The notes beneath the pieces are model-generated. The model did not search any database. It was not told the origin of the DNA and worked only from the letters and a program-made list of their open reading frames with translations. The position numbers were made by a program, and so were the translations under genes. Source: Lepisosteus oculatus (lineage: Eukaryota; Chordata; Actinopteri; Semionotiformes; Lepisosteidae). From it: DNA of 64,000 bases. This document shows positions 31,761 through 43,944 of the stretch, piece by piece. The stretch is taken from positions 46,322,490 to 46,386,489 of the forward strand of contig NC_090709.1 of assembly GCF_040954835.1 (NCBI RefSeq), given 5' to 3'. Every line of letters begins with the position of its first letter. Within the stretch, counting starts at the first letter, position 1.

Positions 31761-31823
31761 TTTTTACGGCTCGGGGTTTGTTGACTGTGGAGTATTCAAC
31801 AGCAGTACCTGTCTGTGTTAATT
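31761..31823 (-). CDS. ITIM receptor tail, penultimate exon, copy B
   Basis: 63-bp phase 1-1 exon with VEYSTVNKPRA. It carries the full ACAGACAG and so is in frame with the last exon. The last codon before the donor differs from the other copies (TTTTTAC in place of TTTGTGC on the plus strand), replacing the usual Gln codon with Lys. Confidence 0.55.
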
Positions 31824-32260
31824 CTGCAAAGAATAAAACACGTGTTCTCACCCGTTAACACTGTGCAGAGCAAGAAGGAATTCAATGAGTTAACACTGTA
31901 CAGAACCGGACTCACTGTCCACACTCGTATTGACACTATACTGAACAACAGGACTCACTGTTCACACTCATATTGATACTTTTTTGATCAACAGGACTCA
32001 CCGTTCACACTCATATTGACACTGTGCTGAACAACAGGACTCATTGTTCACACTCGTATTGACACTGTACAGATAAGAGGACTCACCGTTCACACTTCTA
32101 TTGATACTTTATTGATCAACAGGACTCACTGTTCACACTCGTGTCGACACTGTTCGCACTCGTATTGACACTGTACTGACCAACAGGACTCGTGTCGACA
32201 CCGTTCACACTCGAATCGACGCTGCTCACACTCGTGTTGACACTTGACACTCGTATCCAG

Positions 32261-33110
32261 TACTGATTGCCCAACCCACCACTTAGCAGAGCTCCCGGTG
32301 GTGGGGCTGTGGTCCAGGGGCTCTGCCCCGACTTCACCTCGCACTGACCTAGCAAGCCCGCGCATTTCGACATTTCGACTGTGGTCTTTTCCGGCTTCAT
32401 GCGTCCGAAGGAGGCTCCGCGGCCGAAACGCCGCGTCTCTTTTCCTGTCCTTTCAGCGCAGGGATAAACCTTGACCTGCTCTGCTGCGGGTGAAGACAAA
32501 GTCGGCGTCGCTGGGTTTTTTAAAAAAACACGCAGAGCCACTTCATACTTCTGACGACGATGGAATGGGAATATTTACGAGTCCTGTTCTAAAAGGTCTT
32601 CGGATCTCACCGTTACCGGCTGGGAGTGGGGTTTGCGCCAGGCAGTAGTCGGAGTCCGTTTTCTCCAGGCGTTCTGAAACAACCCAAAACACAGGGTGAG
32701 AGACCGCAGTTGTGAAATGAGTTGAAAGCCGATCGTGGGCCGCCCGTTTGCTAACTGAACCAGGCTTGCTCAGGCCGGATCCATTAAAACCCACAAATTT
32801 CATGAATACAGGCGACCAGCTTTGATTTTGCTGGACCTTTTATTGACCATCATATCGGACTGCTCCAGTGAGAACTCCGCATTACAGATCTCTCAAGGTC
32901 AAACTCACAGAAGAGCCACAGACAGACAGAGACCGGATCAGAGACACAGGGGAGAGTCAGGACGGTGAAGGAGTCCTCATGGAGGAGATCAGATACAGAT
33001 GCAGCCATTCAAAATGCGCGGTAAAAACCCGCGGTACAGTAACCTACCCACAAGCCACCGCGGGGCACCGGAGGGCACCGCAGGGCAAGTGATTGACTGG
33101 CCAAAATGAC
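32261..33110. other. GC-rich unique stretch right of block B
   Basis: Contains GAGGCTCCGCGGCCGAAACG (about 32,412), related to the core of the foldback insertion at 59,110. It also has a CG-rich end (33,020-33,090). Short open frames are present, none recognised. Confidence 0.4.
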
Positions 33111-33145
33111 CGACAGGGGCACTCGTGGTGCATTGGTTGGTAGTG

Positions 33146-33830
33146 CAAAGATTTAATCATTTAATGTCTTTACTGTGCACATTTTAATCCGTTTAGTTTT
33201 GAATATTTATATGGATTTTACCACTAAAGGGAAATTTTAGTAGCTGAGCATAAAAAGAGGAGGAGCATAACGCATCTGAAGGTCATAAACGATATTAATT
33301 TAGGAACATAAACATTACTGTATGTATGTAAACTGTACTGTGTATGGCTGGTCTTGGTAGTTTAAAGAAAAAATACACACCAGTCTTCCATTTCTCCCTA
33401 AACATTTTAAGCATGAAAGTTTTATGAAACGGTACCAAAATATGCGATTGCTGTATAGAATGAATTTTAATTTAAAAAAATTATTTAACACGAACATTAA
33501 GCTGTTTACATCTTCCGCCTGAGAACAGTCACCCGTTGCTACCCAACGCAGAAACACAGCCACTAACTAGCAAAGAGAGGACATTAGCTACCCAATATGA
33601 TAAAGAAATAAATGATTACACATTTATTTGAACATTTCCATCGATTGTACAAGTGCTTGGAAACTGTCCAATCCCTAGTTCATCAAGCATTTACCGGTCT
33701 GGCGCCGGTCTGTGTCTTCCAGGATATAATGCCAGCGAACTCTTGTTTTTATGTCCACTATAACAGACAATCTCCTTTGCTTTTAACCGAGCGTTTAATA
33801 ATTTCCTAAAATGAAAATGATTTACTTTAT
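33146..33830 (+). repeat. Old dispersed repeat, forward copy
   Basis: Three pieces (33,160-33,350; 33,350-33,420; 33,610-33,830) match, in reverse orientation and different order, 39,890-40,130, 40,430-40,500 and 40,600-40,810. The divergence is clearly higher than between the large arms. Confidence 0.6.
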
Positions 33831-35690
33831 TTCCCTCACGGGATCAATAAAAGTATCTATCATCTGTCTAAACTATGGGACAGAATTCTGGGGTCTCCCC
33901 ATACCAGAGATTATGGTAGGGCTTCAGAATGGTGATTGGCTGACACCATCTGACACCCCTCTGATTGGAGAAAAAAGACATGCTGGTTTGCTATACATAC
34001 TGTACCTGGAAGAGGATTTCTTTCTATTCAAAACGTGTATTTTAAAATTTTAAGAAGTAAAAACCTTACAGCGTACACAGATTTCTAAACTGATCAGGAT
34101 CGTTATCTTTGTCTTACGCATAATAATGTTCACCGCTCTGTCCAGCAAATTAATAATAAACTTTATTTTATATAGTGTTTTAAACGAATAAGTAATTAGA
34201 TTGCTCATAAACCTAATCACTTGCTTTTTCTTTTTATTTAGGCTCAGATTTCAACTATAGATCGTATTATTAATAACCATAATAACAACCAACCAACAAA
34301 AACAACCATATAAATATAATACCAACCAAAAACATAGATAACAACCACAATACAAAATCAAATAATCAAACCATTTTACTCTCGCAGTCCTCCAATTATC
34401 ATAATCCCGCCCCTTATGCAAAACCAAACCTTCCTCCCATCCCAGTTTATCCTGTTTCTCATAAACAAAATCCACCTCAATTTTCAACATAAAGCATTAC
34501 ACAAAATCAATACCTCAACACTCCATACTCAACAACGATAATTCACAAACAGCCAGAACATGTAACTACACATTCCCAAACAGACCTAATTTCCATAGCC
34601 CCGCCCCGTATGCAAAACCAACATCCCTCCCCTGTTCTCTCTCTCCCCTGGCAGTTGTAATTGTTTTTATTTTCAAATAAATCTTAGCAAAGTCATGTAT
34701 TTTAAAAATCTTAAGATTTTTATATTTATGTCTTTATTTAGTGGTTTCATTAGTGACAAAGGCTAAACTTTCTTGGAAAAATGTCTTTTATGTAAACCAT
34801 GTTTGCTATTAATTCATTCAGGGCTAAAATATGTTCATTGTCTTCTAATGAAAGAAGGGTTCCTTTCGCCGTAGTCGGGAGCCTAGCCTTTAACTAGTAA
34901 GTACTGTACTTACTGGGTTTTTGAGGGGGGGGAGGTGTCTTTCGCTGGAAATCTCGCCTCCTACTTTGAAAATACCCGTGAAACCGGTTCAATTCGTCAC
35001 AGCCAGCACTCCTGCAGAGAGGGGGGTTGTACTTGCAGTGTATACAGTACACGCGTTATGCTCTTCGTTAATGTCTAAGCCGGAACATATCATTAAATCT
35101 CATTTTGTATTTCTTAAAAAAAAATCGTTTTCCCAGCCTAACAGTATTGTTTTTAACCTGTAAAGCGCTTTGAGGAGCCACCTTTAAAGGCGCCATATAC
35201 AATAAAGTTCATTATTATTACTATTGTAAATTTGCTGGACAGAGAGGTGAACATTATTACACAGAAGACAAAGATAGCAATTTACATTGCATTGTGTATC
35301 GTGCTGCTTTAATACAGTTTTAAATAATTAAAAGTCTAAACAGTATCAGCTTTATTTATGGGTTTTAAATAAAGGTGATTTAAACGCGATTTAAATCAAT
35401 ATAAATGTTTATATTGTAACGCATAGGTGACTATTCATTGTTATTAAAATGACTTAAATTCGATCATGTTGTGATATTTAGAAATATACATTTGTTTGGT
35501 GCGAGTGAAGTTTTATTTAATCTCTGAGCCATACTGATTCTTCTGGAAGCCAGTTTCCGCCAGGGAGTAAAAAAAAAAACACACTATGGTATTCTCTCCA
35601 ATGGAGTGCAGTTAAAAACATACCTCTGATGCTGCTCCTAAATGAATATCGTTTATGACCATCAGAAGCTTTATGCTCCTTTTCTTTTTT
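33831..35690. other. AT-rich intergenic stretch with repeat fragments
   Basis: Contains pieces also found near 27.4 and 28.1 kb, a G-depleted tract at 34,255-34,640, and an L2-type 3' end at 35,158-35,225 (AAAGCGCTTTGAGGAGCCAC). A direct repeat at 35,386-35,530 is copied at 36,748-36,897. No intact gene. Confidence 0.5.
34255..34640. other. G-depleted tract
   Basis: Six consecutive 60-nt lines contain about 1 to 6 G each against many C. Two similar segments about 195 bp apart share CCCGCCCC and TATGCAAAACCA. No gene. Confidence 0.7.
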
Positions 35691-35694
35691 CCAG

Positions 35695-35823
35695 TGGATT
35701 GAACAGGGAGAGGCATTTCATGATGTACTTTTCACTGATGAAACAACAGTGGCTCTGGAACAGTTTTCAACCATGTCGTTTTATAAAAAGGGGAGATATG
35801 TACACATTACTGAAGCTAAAAGT
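35695..35823 (+). pseudogene. DDE transposase fragment, Tc1/mariner-like
   Basis: The frame reads WIEQGEAFHDVLFTDETTVA and then LEQFSTMSFYKKG. This resembles the second catalytic Asp region (F.DVIFTDE..V.LE) of IS630/Tc1/mariner-like transposases in fish. Only about 40 codons remain, and the sequence on each side belongs to other repeats. Recognition is from the motif alone. Confidence 0.45.
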
Positions 35824-36382
35824 TTAGCCTTTGTCACTAATGTAACCACTAAATAAAGACATATAGAAATCCCTACGTTACAGACTGTATATGGCTGGTA
35901 TTGGTAGTTTAAAGAAAATATACACACCAGTATTCCACTTTCTTCCTAAACATTTTAAGCATTAGAGTCTTACATATGGTTATTTGGGAAACGTTTGTAC
36001 GTGCTCCTTCTGACCATGTTACTGTTTACTGTTACTGACCATATTAAGTTTAAGTGCCTGTGGGCACTTTTCCTGTCCGTGGGGGGTGGACCGTCTTTCA
36101 TTAGAAGGTTAGTCTGTTCTACTCTGAGAATGTAGAGGGGGTGGAAAGTGCCCGCGGTCATTTAATTAGTATTAAAATTCACACTGATTCCCTTGCGAAG
36201 ATACGGACATAGGAATATTCGTGCGTGGTCAAAAAATGGCATAAAAACGACAAAGTGAAGGCTGTGAAAACATTCACAATGTACTTTATACACAAAGCAA
36301 ATATACCCCCCCCCCCCTCTCAATTCAATTCAAGCTGCTTTATTAGCATGACAGATGGGTACAATCAGTGTTGGGTATTTAC

Positions 36383-36430
36383 TTTGCTTTGAGATGCCAC
36401 TTTTAAAGGTGATATATAAAATCAAAGCTT
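36383..36430 (+). mobile_element. L2-type LINE/SINE 3' end
   Basis: TTGAGATGCCACTTTTAAAG followed by GATATATAAAATC, the same tail as at 27,045. No body is identifiable. Confidence 0.5.
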
Positions 36431-36897
36431 TAACTTGCTTTAACTCCGCAAGTCTGAGTTCTTGTGTCTGTCCTATCCGAACCCGAAAGTATTACAATAT
36501 GTATCTTTATAGCAGGTGGTGTACAGCTTTTTAGTATAGATTACACTTTTCTAAAATGTATTTAAAAAATAAAAACGATTACAATCTAATCTTTCCACGT
36601 TTGATCCCAAAATAAATCTAAACGGGGAGAAAGCTATGCTGAAAGTTTATTAAGATACTTAGAAGACAAAGATATCAATTTATGTTGCATTTGTCTGATT
36701 GTGAATCAAAAAACACATATATTTAAACCCGCATTTGCGATTTAAATCAAAACGTTATTTAAATCAATATAAATGTTTATATTGTAACGCCTAGGTGACT
36801 ATTCATTGTTATTAAAGTGACTTAAATTCGATCATGTTGTGATATTTAGAAATATAAATTTGTTTGGTGTGAGTGAGGTTTTATTTAATCTCTGACT

Positions 36898-37688
36898 CAG
36901 TGATGGCCTGGCATGGTGAGGTGCGCTGGCAGCTATGTGGTGTTACGCAGTGGTGGCCTGGCACGGTGAGGTGCCCTGGCAGCTGTATGATGCAGTGGTG
37001 GCCTGGCACAGTGAGGTGCGCTGGCAGCTGTGTGATGCAGTGGTGGTCGGGTATGTAGAGGTGCACTGGCAGCTGTGTGTTGTGACGCAGTGGTGGCCTG
37101 GCACGGTGAGGTGCGCTGGCAGCTGTGTGATGCAGTGGTGGCCTGGTACGGTGAGGTGCGCTGACAGCTGTGTGGTGTGGCGCAGTGGTGGCCTGGCACG
37201 GTGAGGTGCGCTGGCAGCTATGTGATGCAGTGGTGGCCTGGCACGGTGAGGTGCACTGGCAGCTGTGTGATGCAGTGGTGGTCGGGTATGTAGAGGTGCA
37301 CTGGCAGCTGTGTGTTGTGACGCAGTGGTGGCCTGGCACGGTGAGGTGCGCTGGCAGCTGTGTGATGCAGTGGTGGTCGGGTATGTAGAGGTGCACTGGC
37401 AGCTGTGTGTTGTGACGCAGTGGTGGCCTGGCACGGTGAGGTGCGCTGGCAGCTGTGTGATGCAGTGGTGGCCTGGTACGGTGAGGTGCGCTGACAGCTG
37501 TGTGGTGTGGCGCAGTGGTGGCCTGGCACGGTGAGGTGCGCTGGCAGCTGTGTGATGCAGTGGTGGTCGGGTATGTAGAGGTGCACTGGCAGCTGTGTGT
37601 TGTGACGCAGTGGTGGCCTGGCACGGTGAGGTGCGCTGGCAGCTATGTGATGCAGTGGTGGCCTGGCACGGTGAGGTGCGCTGGCATA
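36898..37688 (+). repeat. 45/50-bp minisatellite, forward array
   Basis: Units of GTGGTGGCCTGGCACGGTGA plus GGTGCGCTGGCAGCTGTGTG, with a variant unit containing GGTCGGGTATGTAGAGG that recurs every three or four units. Long frames on both strands are artefacts. Confidence 0.95.
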
Positions 37689-37932
37689 TAATGAATATAT
37701 TCATGTGCATCCAACACACAGTTCAACGCTAGCAACTACACAAAATCTAAAATATGAGCTCTACTTGCCACTTACAATACAACAGTACCAGCTAACTTTA
37801 GTAGTGACATTTTCATGGATCTTTTTAACAATAAAATTTACAACATCAGACTTCAGACACAATTAAACAGGCCTCAAAAAAGTCTGGTACAAACATTTTC
37901 AGCATGGTGAAACATGGTGAACATTTCCACCC
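37689..37932. other. Spacer between two opposed minisatellite arrays
   Basis: 244 bp of AT-rich unique sequence with no gene, flanked by the same repeat in opposite orientations. Confidence 0.7.
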
Positions 37933-38550
37933 TGCGTCACACCACACAGCTGCCAGCGCACCTCACCGTGCCAGGCCACCACTGCATCACATAGCTGCCA
38001 GCGCACCTCACAGTGCCAGGCCACCACTGCGTCACAACACACAGCTGCCAGTGCACCTCTACATACCCGACCACCACTGCATCACACAGCTGCCAGCGCA
38101 CCTCACCGTGCCAGGCCAGCACTGCGTCACATAGCTGCAAGCGCACCTCACCGTGCCAGGCCACCACTGCATCATACAGCTGCCAGCGCACCTCACCGTG
38201 TCAGGCCACCACTGCGTAACACCGCATAGCTGCCAGCGCACCTCACCATGCCAGGCCACCACTGCATCACACAGCTGCCAGCGCACCTCACCGTGCCAGG
38301 CCACCACTGCGTCACAACACACAGCTGCCAGCGCACCTCACCGTGTCAGGCCACCACTGCGTAACACCGCATAGCTGCCAGCGCACCTCACCGTGCCAGG
38401 CCACCACTGCATCACACAGCTGCCAGCGCACCTCACCGTACCAGGCCACCACTGCGTCACACAGCTGCCAGCGCACCTCACTGTGCCAGGCCACCACTGC
38501 ATCACACAGCTGCCAGGGCACCTCACCGTGTCAGGCCACCACTGCGTCAC
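37933..38550 (-). repeat. 45/50-bp minisatellite, inverted array
   Basis: The same unit as 36,898-37,688 on the opposite strand (CAGCTGCCAGCGCACCTCAC). Together they could fold as a large cruciform. Confidence 0.95.
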
Positions 38551-39880
38551 ACATATTTCAGCGCCATATATTTCATGGATATTATGGAATATAATGGATG
38601 GATATCTTAGTTAACTTTCTAGTTCACAGGTTTGCATGCATAATTTAATTTTGAAAGCCACTGAGACATCAGGTACTACTGTTGTATTTATGAAAAAGAA
38701 ACAAAACAAAAAACATACTAACAACTGTGCCATCCTACTCCTTAGTTAATACATTTTATTATTCATAAACAGTTAACATTGTTAGCAAAATATTTTGAAT
38801 TATATTTAACCCTATTTTTTCTTTAGTTTTGTATTTAACTTATTATATGATAGTCAGACTTAATGTATATTTGAACAATGAAAATATATTTTTACAAGAT
38901 TTTACATTAAGCACTTAAAATTAATATGGTTAATAATAGTAAACTGTAACATGCTGTAACAAGATCGGTTAAACTGCGAAGAAAATGCTTTCAGAGAAAA
39001 TGTTTCAGGTGTGAAGAACATAGATCTCCAATGCAATTTCAACCAAACCTGTTCCCGCACACCCTGCCCCCACTACCATTAGAATATACACAAACATTTT
39101 AGCGTTTCATTCTGAGCAGAAGACCCTCACACCTGAAGAGTGCTGGCTGTGACGAATTAAACCGGTTTTACAGGTTTCAATCACAGACCATGTGACATGG
39201 GACTCAGTAAACTACAGTAACACCGTATTTGATAACGCTATAAAAACGCTATAAAATAATGTGACTTAGCACAGAACAAGTTTACAGCACAGTACAAAAA
39301 TAAATGCTGACCATGACTTTAGAAGCATAAATTGCCTTACACTCAATTTAAACACAAGCTGTCTTTAGCCCTCTAAGCTGGTTCATACAGAAATGTAGAG
39401 ATCCAGGCTCAGAACACACAGCTTCATTAGCGAATACATATGCAGGACAACTAGAGAAGACGTTTTACAGAGGATGGATTTTTAGAAACATCCCATCAGA
39501 CATCCCATCATATTCACAACGTGAAATCTAGAAAATAATATTACGTAACCAAAATCCGCTATATGGAAACAGAACCTGTGTAATTGTTGATAGATGATGT
39601 ACTCGTAACATTTTTTCAAGACGAACTACAACATTTAAAAAATGACTTGTATGTACTTGATATCTCTAATCAATCCACGGGTCCCAGCACAAAACGAAAC
39701 TAAAACGCATACCGTTTCGCGGTTCTTATTAGTTGCTCAAAAGTAATTTGACCGTATGAAATGCATAATATAAACCTAGAAACATATACGTGAGCAGTAC
39801 TTAAGCACTGTAGTATCGGTGTTAAGACATACCTCTCAAATACTGTAAATCAAGTTAAAAATATCTCAAGACCGATTCTG
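38551..39880. other. AT-rich intergenic stretch
   Basis: No gene seen. 39,134-39,170 (CTGGCTGTGACGAATTAAAC) is an inverted match to 34,975-35,010. Confidence 0.4.
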
Positions 39881-39889
39881 GTCATAATG

Positions 39890-40810
39890 AAACCATGTTT
39901 CGTGTATGTTTTCTTTAAAGTACCGAGACCAGCCATATACTGTATGTTTATGTTACAAAATTAATATCGTTTATGGCCTTCACACGCGTTACAGTATGCT
40001 CCTATTTTTTTATGCTCAGCTACTAAGATTTCCCTTCAGTGGTAAAATTAGATATGAATATTCAATACTTAAACGGGCACAGTTAAGACATTAAATATAC
40101 ATATACATACTGTATACAGTACAGTTTGCATACGGTAATATGTTTATGTTACGCGATTAAAAAATAAATAAATAAAAATGAAAAGTCCAGCACCAGCTGG
40201 ATTCAAGCACACAACCTGCCAGTTGGTAGTCACGCACCTAGACCAGTAGGCTACAAGACAGCTCGCATGAACAGGCAGGCGAAACAGCCCTACACAGCCC
40301 TGCCGCAGTACACGGATATAATCATACCGTTATTAAATTCTTGACATACGCGATTCCATATTATATTCCCTTTTAATCAAATTCTAAAAGTATGCTTGTT
40401 GACTCCGGTATCACGTTAGTTAAAGACTTCGAAGCTTACAATGTTTAGGGAGAAATGGAATACTGGTGTGTATTTTTTTCTTTAAAGTGCCGATTCCTGG
40501 AACACCCCTCTGAAGTGGTTCCATAAGAAAAGAAAGCGTTGATAAATACAAGTGTCTTTTAATACACTCTTTGCTGTGCTCTTGAGGATCCTTGTGATAT
40601 TTTAAGCTCTAGTTGAATGATAGGTGTCGCATTTTAAATCATTTTTGTAGTTAGAAATTATGAAACGCCCTGTTAAAAGCAAGGAAATTTTTATGCCCGT
40701 TGAAGTAAAACAAAATGCCTGACGTATGGCTTGGACAGATTCCAAGTGCTTGTACAAATGTGCTAAAGAAATTATACTTTGAGTATACAGCTTGTCCAAA
40801 GTCATCCATT
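39890..40810 (-). repeat. Old dispersed repeat, reverse copy
   Basis: Reverse-oriented partner of 33,146-33,830 (see there). Confidence 0.6.
40188..40275 (-). mobile_element. tRNA-like head of a degraded SINE
   Basis: On the minus strand TGTAGCCTACTGGTCTAGGT resembles an A box and GTGCTTGAATCCAG a B box at tRNA-like spacing. An AT-rich tail and the dispersed repeat follow. No clean cloverleaf or anticodon is visible, so this is a tRNA-derived repeat and not a tRNA gene. Confidence 0.4.
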
Positions 40811-41139
40811 ATTAATACTATTAGTAATATCTTCAGTAAAGGCTTTGATGCATAAATATTTCTGATAAAGGTAGGTTGTGTACTTTTGTCCAACTGAGCA
40901 ATCTTGCTTTCATAAAATATACCAACATTTTAATGACTGATGATTAACATGCTGTAATACACAGTTCAAAATTAAAGGCTCAAATGCTGTGCATGAGAGG
41001 TTAAGCTCCCCCTGGCGGTTTTGCAAGGCGACGCCGGATAGTTAGTCACGTGACACACGTGAACCGCGTGATACCCCGGTGGGCGTGTCGCGGTATGCCG
41101 CGAAATACCTCACCCATTTTGAATGGCTGCATCTGTACA
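40811..41139. other. Unique stretch with paired E-boxes
   Basis: Two CACGTG motifs (41,047-41,052; 41,056-41,061) lie in a small CG-rich patch. The next bases (CATTTTGAATGGCTGCATCT at 41,113) are an inverted match to about 32,996-33,015. Confidence 0.45.
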
Positions 41140-41546
41140 CCGATACCTAGTGTTCTCGGTGCACTCCCAGTGTTCAGAGGATACCCAGTGTTCCCAGTGC
41201 ACACCCAGTGTTCAGAGGATACCCAGTGTTCCCAGTGCACACCCAGTGTTCAGAGGATACCCAGTGTTCCCAGTGCACGCCTAGTGTTCAGAGGATACCC
41301 AGTGTTCCCAGTGCACACCCAGTGTTCAGAGGATACCCAGTGTTCCCAGTGCACACCTAGTGTTCAGAGGAAACCCAGTGTTCCCAGTGCACGCCTAGTG
41401 TTCAGAGGATACCCAGTGTTCCCAGTGCACGCCTAGTGTTCAGAGGATACCCAGTGTTCCCAGTGCACGCCTAGTGTTCAGAGGATACCCAGTGTTCCCA
41501 GTGCATGCCCAGTGTTCAGAGGATACCCAGTGTTCCCAGTGTTTGA
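41140..41546 (+). repeat. 38-bp minisatellite AGTGTTCCCAGTGCACACCC
   Basis: About ten units. A further two or three appear at 42,340-42,435, separated by unique sequence. Confidence 0.9.
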
Positions 41547-42747
41547 GTTCTGCTTCTCCGGTGTTTCCTCTAAAGCAGCTTTCCTCCCCCGGAAATGCAG
41601 TCGGCCTTTCTTACCCAGATGGGAAAGCAGTCCTTCTCTGATCTAGGGTGTTTTTTTTGTCTGTCTTCTATATCTGTTACCTTGTTTAACAATCGCTAGC
41701 TACCGTCATTAGCCATTTTTAATAAAGGTCGTACTTTCGGGTCATTGCAGTTTGCACAGGCCTGCTTCCTGTCGAAGAGGACATCTTGAGCAAGAGTTTG
41801 ACCTGCCCAGTGTAGACTTCAGAAACCCTTAATAGGTCTCCACCAACATATCCTGCGTTTTTCTGAAGGAAATACAAATGTAATGTAATATGAGCGTTAT
41901 GTAACACAAGCATGATGTAGTATTGTGAGTATCACTTAGGGATAATTGTGTCTGGGCTCTGCCCACGACATCAGGGAACAACAAAGGCATCCTTTCTGTC
42001 CCCTTTAACCAATGTGCAAACAACGTATCTTTTATTCCTCATTTATGTAGAGGCTGGAGACCCTTAATGAAGTTATATACTTTTTCACCTGAACAATCAG
42101 TGCAACATGCATCACAATCTGAAAGAGAAACAGAGTTTGATGACGCCCTGCACAGCCATCCTGTCTACTTCAGCCCCCGCTGTCCCCTTTAAACAGCATA
42201 TAATTTATTTTTAATTCATATAGAGGTCGGAGACCCTTAATGAAGTTATATACTTTCTCACCTGAACAATTAGCGCTGCTTTTATTAAAGTCTGAAAGAG
42301 AAACAGAGTTTGATTAGGTACAGCAAAGCCATCCTGGCCCAGTGTTCCCTAGTGCCTAGTGTTCAGTGGATACCCAGTGTTCTCAGTGCACGCCCAGTGT
42401 TCAGAGGATACCCAGTGTTCCCAGTGCACACCCTTGAAGTGGTGTTCCAGCCATACTCACTGTGACTTGTGGGAGCAGGAGTGGTGGTGCTGGATGTTGT
42501 TAAGTCTGGGAATGAATGAAAGACGTTAGTTCAGCACCAGCTCCAGAAACCAGTGGGAGAGCTGACTTTGGTTTTGCAGGGAGAGCTTTTAAAAAATCAT
42601 TTGACAGCCCAGACTGATTAATTGATCATTGACTAACTCAACTAACTTGTTCATTAACTAACTCGATTTTTGACTGATCTAATTGCTTTCTGGGTTGTCA
42701 GAGGGTTGGCTGATCTGACAGATCGATTCACTGATTTATCCCAGGCA
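41547..42747. other. Unique stretch with a ~180-bp tandem duplication
   Basis: GGAGACCCTTAATGAAGTTA occurs at about 42,056 and 42,228, each followed by TATACTTTYTCACCTGAACA. No gene recognised. Confidence 0.45.
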
Positions 42748-42972
42748 GTTCCTGGTCCAGTCAGTCCGGGGGTCTGTGACTCTGGTCCAGTCAGTCCGGG
42801 GGTCTGTGACTCTGGTCCAGTCAGTCCACGGGGTCTGTGACTCTGGTCCAGTCAGTCCATGGGGTCTGTGTCCCCGGTCCAGTCAGTCCATGGGGTCTGT
42901 GTCCCCGGTCCAGTCAGTCCAGAGGTCTGTGTCCCCGGTCCAGTCAGTCCAGGGGTATGTGTCCCCGGTCCA
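42748..42972 (+). repeat. 30-bp minisatellite GGTCCAGTCAGTCC
   Basis: About seven units, ending exactly where the inner right arm begins in the SINE tail. Confidence 0.9.
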
Positions 42973-42973
42973 G

Positions 42974-43499
42974 TTCTGGACACTCCACTCAGAGCTCTTC
43001 CCAGGTCAGGGGGATCCCCTCCAGACCCCCCAGTGTGCAGCCCCACCTGGATGATGCTCCAGTCCGCTCAGCACACAGCAGCTCTCAGTGGGGAGGAGAG
43101 CAGAGGGATGGAGCCAGTTCAGAGAGGGGGGGTGATTAGGAGGCCATCATGGGACAAGACCAGGGGGGGAATCAGGCCAGGACACTGGGGTAACACCCCT
43201 GCTCTTCTCCAGAAACACCCCGGGATTGTAAATGAGCACAGAGAGTCAGGACCTCGGTTTGACGTCTCATCCGAAGGATGGCGCCTGTTTACAGTCCAGT
43301 GTCCCCCGTCACTATACTGGGGCATCAGGACCCACACAGACCCCAGGGTGAGAGCTGCTGGCCCCACTCACACCTCTCCCAGCAGCAACCTTAGTTTTTC
43401 CCAGGAGTCTCCCCTCCAGGTACTGACCAAGCTCCCACCTGCTGGGCTCCAGTGGGGAGGGTGCTGCCAGCTGGGAGCTGCAGGGTGAGATGGCTGCTG
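42974..43499 (-). mobile_element. 5S-rRNA-derived SINE, near full length, after gene P copy 4
   Basis: 5S-like head at the high-coordinate end and the L2-like tail CTGGACACTCCACTCAGAGC at the low end. Unlike copy 3's SINE, the head is retained. Confidence 0.8.
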
Positions 43500-43944
43500 G
43501 GCAAACGAGGGCTAAAGAGCTTCCTAGGACACCCTGGACTTCGTGGTCGACTTCCTTCTCTTCAGACGGAGGAGGCTTGAAATCTGTCTCGTTTCAAGGA
43601 GTATTGGACACGATGCCCCCCCCTGCTATATCCCCGCCAACTGGTGGCACGCCGAAGACGAGGGCTCTCGGCCTCAATCCGTCAACCACAAACTCTCCGG
43701 GATGAAAGAGAAGGACAGACTCTGTTCGTTCGTTTCGGGGGGGGGGGAGGGAAAAAAACAAAAGCTAATTTATTTGAAAATTTTATTGATGCTTAACAAA
43801 AGAACAAAAATTACAATACAGATTAATGTCAAGGGTTTATTTAGTGACCCCGCCCCATCTTACGATCATCACAGGACCTTAAAATAATACTTAATAATAC
43901 AAGGTCATGCAGACGGTCTGAGGACTCAGGTGGAGATAATGTGA

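Larger units (their letters stand above)
23200..32260 (+). repeat. Direct duplicate (block B) of about 391-9770
   Basis: SINE, minisatellite, gene Q first exon, second SINE, Q exons and ITIM exons recur in the same order and orientation as at 391-9770. The main difference is a 2.2-kb replacement at 26,646-28,885 and a shorter 50-bp array. Confidence 0.9.

Noticed and set aside
32116..32541. 141-codon minus-strand frame next to the ITIM array
   Set aside because: Half is minisatellite and the rest is CG-rich unique sequence with no homologue that I can name.
36881..37719. Pro/His/Ala repeat proteins at 36.9-38.6 kb
   Set aside because: Translations of the two opposed minisatellite arrays.
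40188..40275. tRNA gene
   Set aside because: A/B-box-like motifs but no clean cloverleaf, and it is joined to an AT-rich repeat.
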